Positions 43,350 through 49,938 of a stretch of 64,000 bases of DNA are shown here, piece after piece. Source of the stretch: Cloacibacillus evryensis DSM 19522 (GTDB taxonomy: Bacteria > Synergistota > Synergistia > Synergistales > Synergistaceae). Each line of letters opens with the position of its first letter. The stretch's first letter is position 1. The notes below the pieces were generated by a model. The model made no database searches, was not told the DNA's origin, and was given only the letters and a program-made list of their open reading frames with translations. Made by a program: the position numbers and the translations under genes. The stretch is from assembly GCF_000585335.1 (NCBI RefSeq), contig NZ_KK073872.1, positions 2,905,283-2,969,282 of the forward strand, written 5' to 3'.

Positions 43350-44036
43350 ATGCCGGCCTTTGTATGCAGCGGCCTGAGCGTCGCCTACGGCGGCCGGGAG
43401 GCTCTCTCGGACATCGACTTTGAACTGCCGCGCGGCGCTTTCCTCGCGATAGTAGGTGAAAACGGTTCGGGGAAGAGCACCCTGATAAAGGCGCTCCTGG
43501 GCCTGATAAAGCCCTCGGCGGGGACGGTGCGCCTGGGAGAGGGCCTCAAGACGAGCGATATCGGCTATCTGCCCCAGCAGCGGGAGGCGAGGAGCGATTT
43601 TCCCGCCACCGTTTACGAGATCGCACTCTCCGGACGGCTCAACAAGCTCGGACTGCGCCCATTTTACGGCAGGCGCGACCGGCGCTGCGCCGAAGAAAGC
43701 CTCCGGCTGATGGGCCTATGGGAGCTGCGTACAAAGGCCTTCCGCGAACTTTCAGGCGGCCAGCAGCAGAGAACGCTACTGGCCCGCGCCCTCTGCGCCT
43801 CGGGCGGGCTGCTGCTGCTGGACGAACCGGTGACGGGACTTGACGCGGAGGCGGCGGAGCGGATGTACTCCCTGCTGCGCGCCGTCAATGAAAACGACAA
43901 GACCACCGTGATCATGGTGACGCACGACCTTACGCGCGCCGCGGCAACAGCCAGCCATATACTGGAACTTGGAGGCAAGCAGAAGTATTTTGGCGAAAGC
44001 TGCCGCTGGCCCGGCGGAACAGGAAGGACAGAATGA
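43350..44036 (+). CDS. znuC: Zinc ABC transporter ATPase
   Basis: A 228-residue ATPase: Walker A VGENGSGKSTLIKALLG, Q-loop YLPQQR, signature LSGGQQQRTLLARAL, Walker B LLLLDEPVTGLD and the switch His in VTHDLTRA. It starts one base after znuA and overlaps znuB by 4 bases. Confidence 0.93.
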   Translation: MPAFVCSGLSVAYGGREALSDIDFELPRGAFLAIVGENGSGKSTLIKALLGLIKPSAGTVRLGEGLKTSDIGYLPQQREARSDFPATVYEIALSGRLNKLGLRPFYGRRDRRCAEESLRLMGLWELRTKAFRELSGGQQQRTLLARALCASGGLLLLDEPVTGLDAEAAERMYSLLRAVNENDKTTVIMVTHDLTRAAATASHILELGGKQKYFGESCRWPGGTGRTE

Positions 44037-44848
44037 TCGAACTCATCGCGGAGATGCTCTCCTATAAATTCCTCGTGCGCGCCGCCTCGGTAGGGCTGAT
44101 GGTCTCGCTCTGTTCCGCGCTGCTGGGGGTCAGCCTCGTCCTTAAACGTTACTCGATGGTCGGCGACGGACTTTCGCATGTGGGTTTCGGCGCGCTCGCG
44201 GCGGCGGTGGCGATGGGAGCCTCGCCGCTCGGACTTACGATCCCGGTGGTCGTCGCGGCGGCCGTGCTGCTCCTGCGGCTGACGGACGGCAGCGGCATCA
44301 AAGGAGACGCCGCGATAGGGCTGATCTCCGTAAGCTCGCTTGCGGCGGGGGTGACGGCGATATCGATGTCAAGCGGTTTCAACACCGACGTCTGCAATTA
44401 TATGTTCGGCAGCATCCTCGCCATGAGCAAAAACGACGTCCGGCTCAGCATGGCGACTTCGGCGGCGGTACTGCTGCTCTTCCTGCTTTGCTACAACAGG
44501 ATCTTCGCCGTTACCTTCGACGAAAACTTTGCGAGAGCCACAGGGCTGGACGCGGGATTCTACAACATGATAATTGCCGTGCTCACGGGAGTGACGATCG
44601 CCGTCGGCATGCGGCTGATGGGGGCGCTGCTCATCTCGGGGCTGATAATCTTCCCCGCCGTGACTTCGATGCGGATATTCAGAAGCTTCCGCGGCGTGGT
44701 CCTCTCCGCGGCGGCCGTCTCCCTATCCTCCTTCCTCGCCGGACTCGTGCTCTCCTATGCCGCGGGAGTACCTGCCGGCGCCAGCATCGTGCTCGTGAAC
44801 CTCGCCTTCTTTCTCCTCTTCGCCGCGGCCGGCAGGATAAGGCGATGA
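44033..44848 (+). CDS. znuB: Zinc ABC transporter permease
   Basis: A 271-residue ABC-3 family permease with about eight helices. It has SLVLKRYSMVGDGLSHVGFG near the N-terminus and MRLMGALLISGLIIFPAVTS near residue 185, the family signature. It overlaps the next gene by 4 bases. Confidence 0.93.
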   Translation: MIELIAEMLSYKFLVRAASVGLMVSLCSALLGVSLVLKRYSMVGDGLSHVGFGALAAAVAMGASPLGLTIPVVVAAAVLLLRLTDGSGIKGDAAIGLISVSSLAAGVTAISMSSGFNTDVCNYMFGSILAMSKNDVRLSMATSAAVLLLFLLCYNRIFAVTFDENFARATGLDAGFYNMIIAVLTGVTIAVGMRLMGALLISGLIIFPAVTSMRIFRSFRGVVLSAAAVSLSSFLAGLVLSYAAGVPAGASIVLVNLAFFLLFAAAGRIRR

Positions 44849-45264
44849 GAAACAGGACGGCCGCGGCGTTCTGCCTGCTGATCCTCCTCGCCTCGCCGCT
44901 TTGCGCCGCGGAAAAGGTGCTTGAGATAAAAGAGAGAGTATTCGTCTCGCTGATCAACGAGATATATATCAACGCCGACGATTACATAGGCAAAAAGATA
45001 CGCCTGCAGGGTGTCTTTGAAAAATTCACCGACGAAGAGACGGGAGCGGCCTTCTACTCCGTGACCCGGCAGGGGCCGGGCTGCTGCGGCTCGGACCTGA
45101 ATCCCGGCTTTGAAGTCATCTGGAACGGGAAATATCCCGCCTCCGGCGTCTGGGTCGACGCGACGGGAGTCCTTGAGGTATATGAAAAAGAATACCTACG
45201 CCTCCGCCTGACGGAGCTGAAGCTCCTCCCGGCGAACAAAAAAATGAAACTCTACGTACAGTAA
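44845..45264 (+). CDS. Periplasmic Cys-Cys OB-like protein, last gene of the zinc operon
   Basis: A 139-residue exported protein. A signal peptide (TAAAFCLLILLASPLCAAEK) precedes IYINADDYIGKKIRLQGVFE and GPGCCGSDLNPGFEV, then WVDATGVLEVYEKEYLRLRL. This resembles the C-terminal DUF1980/YcgQ-like domain, an OB-type fold with paired cysteines. It is co-transcribed with znuB, so a periplasmic zinc role is likely; neither function nor family is proven. No terminator with a T-run follows before the tRNA promoter. Confidence 0.72.
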   Translation: MRNRTAAAFCLLILLASPLCAAEKVLEIKERVFVSLINEIYINADDYIGKKIRLQGVFEKFTDEETGAAFYSVTRQGPGCCGSDLNPGFEVIWNGKYPASGVWVDATGVLEVYEKEYLRLRLTELKLLPANKKMKLYVQ

Positions 45265-45297
45265 ATACCTTCCCGCGGCTGCGGCAAAAGATTTTTC

Positions 45298-45326
45298 TTG
45301 ACATAGCCGCCGGAAGTCAGTATAAT
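45298..45326 (+). promoter_or_regulatory. tRNA-Ala promoter
   Basis: TTGACA (45298-45303) and TATAAT (45321-45326) are exactly 17 bases apart and lie 15 bases before the tRNA. Confidence 0.9.
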
Positions 45327-45340
45327 TTCTTTTGTTTTTC

Positions 45341-45416
<76 letters not shown>

Positions 45417-45426
45417 GAAAATTAGA

Positions 45427-45460
45427 GCCTTGCAGACAATTAAATCTGCGAGGCCTTTTT
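45427..45460 (+). terminator. tRNA-Ala terminator
   Basis: GCCTTGCAGA (45427-45436) pairs with TCTGCGAGGC (45445-45454) and is followed by CTTTTT. Confidence 0.85.
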
Positions 45461-45466
45461 ATTTTG

Positions 45467-45606
45467 ATCCCATTGATTATGCGGGCTGCGCGTATGACGC
45501 AGTCTTCACATGCAAATTTAGTGCGGAAGTATGATGGCGGCGGCCACCGGCATTCGCTTGGCGGCCTTACAAAACAGTTGGCTGTTTATAGCCGCAAAGA
45601 CAAGGA
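45467..45606 (+). pseudogene. Possible remnant of a DHHA1-type C-terminus
   Basis: The frame read from ATG 45494 gives SSHANLVRKYDGGGHRHSLG, resembling the GGGH motif at the end of DHH-family phosphoesterases. It lacks a body of its own and runs into a hairpin. It may be residue of an insertion next to the tRNA. Identification is weak. Confidence 0.25.
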
Positions 45607-45607
45607 T

Positions 45608-45650
45608 GTCCCGAGGAGATCTCCGGTGCGGAGGTCACCTCGGGACGTTT
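45608..45650 (+). terminator. Large hairpin downstream of the remnant
   Basis: GTCCCGAGG (45608-45616) pairs with CCTCGGGAC (45638-45646), with inner CTCC/GGAG; GTTTT follows. It can act on either strand; on the minus strand it lies 90 bases past the last magnesium-locus gene. Confidence 0.65.
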
Positions 45651-45738
45651 TAAGACTTACTTTCAAACCGGCGCGACAGACACCCGGCAGGCCGCGAGAG
45701 AAAATTCATCGCATTTTTTGCCGGAAACAGATACCCGC

Positions 45739-45903
45739 TCATTGCTTATTGTCAAACTTTCTCGGCCTCACCTTCCAAAACACAACGTTCATCAGAACGA
45801 CGATCAGCGCCACGACTACCATCGAGACCCAAAAGCCGACGTTCAAACCAAGATACTCCGCAGTCCCAAAAAGCTTTATCCAAATATTCATCCAGTTCAT
45901 CAT
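45739..45903 (-). CDS. 54-residue single-helix membrane protein after mgtA
   Basis: The peptide MMNWMNIWIKLFGTAEYLGL continues as NVGFWVSMVVVALIVVLMNV and ends in a basic VFWKVRPRKFDNKQ tail. GGAGG lies 5 bases upstream. It starts 11 bases after the P-type ATPase stop and is probably a partner or stabiliser of that pump, like MgtR/MgtS-type small proteins (analogy only; I recognise no family). Confidence 0.7.
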   Translation of the reverse strand: MMNWMNIWIKLFGTAEYLGLNVGFWVSMVVVALIVVLMNVVFWKVRPRKFDNKQ

Positions 45904-45914
45904 TCATACCTCCA

Positions 45915-48683
45915 TCAGAGCAGATCACCGTAATGGCGCACATAAGCTTTTTTCAGACTGGTCGCAAGAACCATATACAGCAGGATGCAAGGGATCAGGT
46001 AGGCGAAGTAGCTTGCCGGCAGCGCTACGAATCCAAGCATCCGGCCAAATTCGGTAAACGGGATCACCGTCAGCAGCGCAATGCCGGAGCAGGTCAGCAG
46101 CGTAAGCGGAGCGGACGCATGGCTCTGAATAAAGGGCAGCTTGGGCGTGCGGATCATGTGAATGACCAGCGTCTGGCTCCACATGGATTCCACGAACCAG
46201 CCGGCCTGGAACATGGCGGCATAGTTCGCCTGCATCTGTACAAGCTCCGCTCCGCTGAAATGATTTGCGAGGTCGTTAAACAGCACGCCGTTGGAGACGA
46301 AGATCGGGCAGAACACAAAATACATGAAGATGTACGTCGTCCAGTCGAAAATGGAGCTGGTCGGCCCGATCCAGATCATGAAGCTGCCCACCGAGGAGGC
46401 GTCCCATTTTCTAGGCACGAGCAGGAACTCCTCATCCACGTTATCCCAGGGGATTGCCGTGCAGGACAAATCGTAAATCAGGTTCAGGAAAATCAGATGC
46501 ACGCTCATCATAGGCAGGAACGGCAGCAGAGCCGCGGCTGCGACGACAGAGAACATGTTGCCAAAGTTGGACGAGGCGGTCATCTTGATGTACTTGATCA
46601 TGTTGGCGTAAGTCTTGCGGCCCTCGAGGATGCCCTCTTCCAGCACCATCAAGTCTTTTTCCAGCAGGATGATGTCCGCGGATTCCTTTGCCACATCCAC
46701 CGCCGTGTCGACTGAGATGCCTATATCGGCGGCTTTCATGGCGGCGGCGTCGTTGATGCCGTCCCCCATATAGCCTACCGTGTGGCCGGCATTGCGCAAA
46801 ACGGCTACTACGCGGGATTTCTGTTCCGGCGTCAGTTTGGCGAACACGTCGGCGGTTTCCGCCGCTTTTGCCAGCTCTTCATCCGTCATGCGGTCGAGGT
46901 CTGCGCCCAGAAGCATGTTTTTCACTTCCAGCCCCACCTGTTTGCAGATGGTGCGGGTGACTTTATGGTTGTCGCCGGTCAGTATTTTTGTATTGACGCC
47001 ATGGTCTTTCAATGCCCTGATGGCGTTCGCGGTCGACTCCTTAGGCGGATCAAGAAAAGCCAGGTAGCCGATCAGCACCATGTCGCACTCATCTTTTACT
47101 CCAAAGGCGCCTGCCGGCGACGGATTGCTCTTTTGGGCCAGGGCGATGACGCGCAGCCCCTTCTCGTTCAGGTCGTCCACTGTTTCCAGGATATTGCCGC
47201 GCAGCTCGTCCGTCAGCGGCTGCGCTGCGCCCCCTACTTCCGCGTAGGCGCAGATGGAGAGCATTTCTTCCACAGCACCCTTGGTAACGATCTGAGTTTT
47301 ACCCGTTTTATCCTGTACCACCGTCGACAGGCGGCGACGGGTAAAATCAAAGGGGATCTCATCCACCTTGACATAATTTTCGGAAAGGTCGAGGAGCTGC
47401 GGGTTTTCTGACTCTTCCTCCTCCGTCTTATGAATGATAGCCATATCCATCAGGTTCTTGTAACCCGTCTGGAAGTAGCTGTTCAAGTAAGCGTGGCGGA
47501 GCACCCGCACATTCTCGTTTCCGCTCACATCCAGGTGGTACTCCAAAACGACCTTATCCTGTGTCAGCGTTCCGGTCTTGTCCGTACATAGGATATTAAT
47601 GGCGCCAAAGTTCTGGATGGAATTCAGGTTTTTTACGATGGTCTTCTTTTTGCTCATGGCAACCGCGCCTTTGGCAAGGCAAGTGGTCACGATCATCGGC
47701 AGCATTTCCGGGGTCAGACCTACAGCAATGGAGATGGCGAAGAGGAACGCCTGCAGCCAGTCGCCTTTGGTAACGCCATTGATAAAGAATACCAGCGGCA
47801 CCATCACCAACATAAAGCGGATCAGTACCCAGGATACCGAGTTCACGCCCTTGGTGAAGCTCGTTTCCACCGCCTCGCCGGCAACGGCGGAGGCCATGGA
47901 ACCAAACAATGTATTATCCCCGGTACAGACGATGACAGCGGTCGCGCTGCCTGAAATCACATTGCTCCCCATGAAAGCGATGTTGCGGTAATCCGTGATG
48001 GAATCCTGCGTCCCGCTGACATTCTGGAGCTTTTCAACCGGCTCGCTTTCGCCGGTCAGAGACGACTGGCTGATGAACAAGTCCTTCGCTTCCATAATGC
48101 GTACGTCTGCGGGGATCATATCGCCCGCGGACAGGTGGACGATATCACCCGCGACAGCGTCGTCCAGCGGGATTTCCTTCTTTGCCTGTCCCTCCCGGTC
48201 AACGGTGCAGGTGGTGGTGATCATGGCCAACAGTTTTTCTGCCGCGTTGCCGCTCCGTGATTCCTGCACGAAGCGCAGTGTGCCGGAAATTATAACCATC
48301 GTAAGGATGATCACAACGGTCAGGCAGTCAAAGTCCTCCGGAGCACTCCCAAACAGGCTCATCATCGGAAGCAGCATATCCGTGATAAAGGACACCAGCG
48401 CCAGGCAGAACAGGATGCCGGTAAAGGGATTGACAAAGGCATCCGTCAGGCGTTTGGCAACTGATTTCCTTTTTTCATGCGTGACCTTGTTGGGGCCGTA
48501 TTTTGCGCGGTTGGAAACAACGCCCGCTTCATCCAGACCGTTCAAACCGGAATTCAAATTCTTCAGCGTCGCTTTGATCGGGTGAGTTGCGGCAAAATGG
48601 ACGCGGCGCTCCTGCTCTTCACGCTGGACGGCCTTCTCTGACATCCTGAGAGCCTGCATCCTGTTATTCATTTTTTCAGTCAT
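45915..48683 (-). CDS. mgtA: Mg2+-importing P-type ATPase, MgtA type (copy 1)
   Basis: A 922-residue P3B-type ATPase importing Mg2+. The phosphorylation site is [20 protein letters not shown], and the other motifs are [34 protein letters not shown] and [20 protein letters not shown]. Ten helices with the Mg2+ family segment [20 protein letters not shown] are present. ATG 48683 has GGAGG 8 bases upstream. An Mg-responsive leader (48759-48803) and a small gene lie upstream. Base composition is less GC-rich than the flanking chromosome. Confidence 0.95.
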   Translation of the reverse strand: MTEKMNNRMQALRMSEKAVQREEQERRVHFAATHPIKATLKNLNSGLNGLDEAGVVSNRAKYGPNKVTHEKRKSVAKRLTDAFVNPFTGILFCLALVSFITDMLLPMMSLFGSAPEDFDCLTVVIILTMVIISGTLRFVQESRSGNAAEKLLAMITTTCTVDREGQAKKEIPLDDAVAGDIVHLSAGDMIPADVRIMEAKDLFISQSSLTGESEPVEKLQNVSGTQDSITDYRNIAFMGSNVISGSATAVIVCTGDNTLFGSMASAVAGEAVETSFTKGVNSVSWVLIRFMLVMVPLVFFINGVTKGDWLQAFLFAISIAVGLTPEMLPMIVTTCLAKGAVAMSKKKTIVKNLNSIQNFGAINILCTDKTGTLTQDKVVLEYHLDVSGNENVRVLRHAYLNSYFQTGYKNLMDMAIIHKTEEEESENPQLLDLSENYVKVDEIPFDFTRRRLSTVVQDKTGKTQIVTKGAVEEMLSICAYAEVGGAAQPLTDELRGNILETVDDLNEKGLRVIALAQKSNPSPAGAFGVKDECDMVLIGYLAFLDPPKESTANAIRALKDHGVNTKILTGDNHKVTRTICKQVGLEVKNMLLGADLDRMTDEELAKAAETADVFAKLTPEQKSRVVAVLRNAGHTVGYMGDGINDAAAMKAADIGISVDTAVDVAKESADIILLEKDLMVLEEGILEGRKTYANMIKYIKMTASSNFGNMFSVVAAAALLPFLPMMSVHLIFLNLIYDLSCTAIPWDNVDEEFLLVPRKWDASSVGSFMIWIGPTSSIFDWTTYIFMYFVFCPIFVSNGVLFNDLANHFSGAELVQMQANYAAMFQAGWFVESMWSQTLVIHMIRTPKLPFIQSHASAPLTLLTCSGIALLTVIPFTEFGRMLGFVALPASYFAYLIPCILLYMVLATSLKKAYVRHYGDLL

Positions 48684-48711
48684 GCGTCTTACCTCCGTTT
48701 TCTTTTCGTTC

Positions 48712-48798
48712 GGCAAGACACAATTAAATCAAAACACATGGAATCCATCTGTTCGTTGTTATGTGCCTTGCCCTGATAATCGAGTACCGCCGTCAGGG
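48712..48798 (-). promoter_or_regulatory. mgtA leader hairpins
   Basis: On the minus strand GGCAAGGCACA (48772-48762) pairs with TGTGTCTTGCC (48722-48712), 11 bases with one G-U. A second stem CCCTGA/TCAGGG (48798-48793, 48776-48771) lies inside the leader ORF. The two stems share two bases, so they compete, and the first overlaps the end of the leader ORF. Confidence 0.55.
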
Positions 48799-48803
48799 TC
48801 CAT
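48759..48803 (-). CDS. Candidate Mg2+-sensing leader peptide MDPD
   Basis: A 14-codon ORF, MDPDGGTRLSGQGT, starting at 48803 with AGGTG 7 bases upstream and ending 76 bases before mgtA. An acidic/Pro start like MEPDP in MgtL destabilises ribosomes at low Mg2+ in enteric mgtA leaders (established there). The same logic here is inference from position and the MDPD start. Confidence 0.55.
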   Translation of the reverse strand: MDPDGGTRLSGQGT

Positions 48804-48875
48804 CTGTTTCACCTCACTTTGTAACAAGCGAATGCAAAGGCTAAGATCGCGCCCCGATCGCCAAATGTTTTAAGT

Positions 48876-49121
48876 TCATTTCTCCGACTCCAATCTTTTT
48901 TTAAACAGCCCGAGCTCTTCGTTCGCCTTCAATATCCGCCTTTTTTTCTGAAAGAGAATCGCGATATTGAGAACCAATAGCAAAATGGCGAGGATATTGG
49001 ATATTTGCCATATGCAGAATACAATGCGCCGGTGACCCGCCATTACAAGGAATATGACAAACAATGCCGCCGACCAGATTTCATATATTCTCACGGCTGC
49101 TCCAAACCATTTGTTTTTCAT
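48876..49121 (-). CDS. Small two-helix membrane protein of the Mg locus
   Basis: An 81-residue protein with two helices (RIYEIWSAALFVIFLVMAGH and FCIWQISNILAILLLVLNIA) and a basic tail. A GGAGGG site lies before ATG 49121. It lies between the response regulator and the first mgtA gene, inside the same minus-strand run. No family recognised. Confidence 0.72.
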   Translation of the reverse strand: MKNKWFGAAVRIYEIWSAALFVIFLVMAGHRRIVFCIWQISNILAILLLVLNIAILFQKKRRILKANEELGLFKKRLESEK

Positions 49122-49145
49122 AGGTCCCTCCTTATAAAATTTCCC

Positions 49146-49169
49146 ACCCGGCCGAAACGTCCGCCGGGT
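49146..49169 (-). other. Hairpin before the 81-residue membrane protein
   Basis: ACCCGGC pairs with GCCGGGT (49169-49163, 49152-49146 on the minus strand) around a 10-base loop, 25 bases before the ATG. It lies after a short leader ORF, so it may be an attenuator or a translation control. Confidence 0.4.
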
Positions 49170-49185
49170 TTTCGAAAAATCCTCC

Positions 49186-49269
49186 TTACGATCGCTTCCA
49201 GGGCGGCGGCCTTTGATTTACCGAAGGAAATGTACTCCGCAAGGATCTCGACTTTTTCGCCCCTCTCAT
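49186..49269 (-). CDS. Candidate Pro-rich leader ORF
   Basis: A 27-codon frame MRGAKKSRSLRSTFPSVNQR followed by PPPWKRS, starting 14 bases after a TATAAT (49288-49283). PPP runs stall ribosomes, and Pro-coding leaders regulate mgtCB in enterics. The ribosome site is poor; an ATG at 49284 would give 32 codons. A second open frame without a normal start reads through to overlap the next ATG at 49121. Support is weak. Confidence 0.35.
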   Translation of the reverse strand: MRGAKKSRSLRSTFPSVNQRPPPWKRS

Positions 49270-49320
49270 AAATTCTTTGGGCATTATAAAAAAATCGCAG
49301 GAGAACTCACATGGTCAAAG

Positions 49321-49342
49321 CCTTGCGATTTCCTTGCGATTT
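49321..49342 (-). promoter_or_regulatory. Two 11-base direct repeats, OmpR/PhoB-type site
   Basis: CCTTGCGATTT occurs twice in perfect tandem (plus-strand reading), the spacing of a PhoB/OmpR dimer site. It lies upstream of a TATAAT with poor -35 (49306-49311), as expected for an activated promoter. The OmpR-like regulator gene is directly upstream. Confidence 0.6.
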
Positions 49343-49365
49343 TGCAAGAAATTTATGGGCGCAGC

Positions 49366-49404
49366 GCAATAAAAGAGGGCCGCTTTTGTTAAAATGCGGT
49401 CCTC
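49366..49404 (-). terminator. Terminator of the regulator gene
   Basis: On the minus strand GAGGACCGC (49404-49396) pairs with GCGGCCCTC (49383-49375), followed by TTTTATTG. Confidence 0.8.
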
Positions 49405-49416
49405 TTTCGCGATCCC

Positions 49417-49920
49417 CTATAGGTTGTCGTTGAATTTATAGCCGATACCCCAAATGGTCAGGATATATTCCGGCGCGTCCGGATTTGGCTCGATCTTTTT
49501 TCGCAGCTTTCGTATAAAAGCCATAATGTTGCTGTCCGCCAACAAGAAATCCTCGCCCCAAACAGAACGGTAGATCTGCTCCTTTGTAAAGACCTCGCCT
49601 CTATTTTGAATCAGAAAGTATAAAATATCAAATTCCTTCGGGGTCAGGTTTACTTCAACTCCCCGAAACATCACCTTTCGGTTTTTAGGCCGTACGGAAA
49701 GCTCTCCAACGCAAATTCCGTCATCTGCGGTACCGGGAAAAGAACCCATTCCATCCTGTGCGCCCAGCATCAAGGTCGAAACTTCTCCGGTCATAAGCTC
49801 ATGAAGACCTGTCATCAGCTCATCGACACAGGCGGTTTCAGGCGGCTCACGCTTCAGCTTGTCATAGAGCCACTTTGAAAGGATGGAATCCATAGGGATA
49901 AAGCTTATATTTTTTTTCAA
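49417..49920 (-). CDS. OmpR/PhoB-type winged-helix regulator without normal receiver
   Basis: A 167-residue protein. The C-terminal winged helix is complete (VNLTPKEFDILYFLIQNRGE, then EVFTKEQIYRSVWGEDFLLA, SNIMAFIRKLRKKIEP and the Gly-Tyr wing). The first ~70 residues are too short for a receiver domain and contain no DD...D...K pattern. It starts at TTG with GGAGG 8 bases upstream, 18 bases after the mgtA-2 stop. It may act without phosphorylation. Role in regulating the magnesium genes is inferred. Confidence 0.85.
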   Translation of the reverse strand: MKKNISFIPMDSILSKWLYDKLKREPPETACVDELMTGLHELMTGEVSTLMLGAQDGMGSFPGTADDGICVGELSVRPKNRKVMFRGVEVNLTPKEFDILYFLIQNRGEVFTKEQIYRSVWGEDFLLADSNIMAFIRKLRKKIEPNPDAPEYILTIWGIGYKFNDNL

Positions 49921-49938
49921 TGCGGATTCCTCCTTTTC

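Noticed and set aside
49118-49311. An open frame ending on the ATG of the 81-residue gene (IYERGEKVEILAEY part)
   Set aside because: It looks protein-like and its stop overlaps the next start, but it has no ATG, GTG or TTG start, so I did not list it as a gene.
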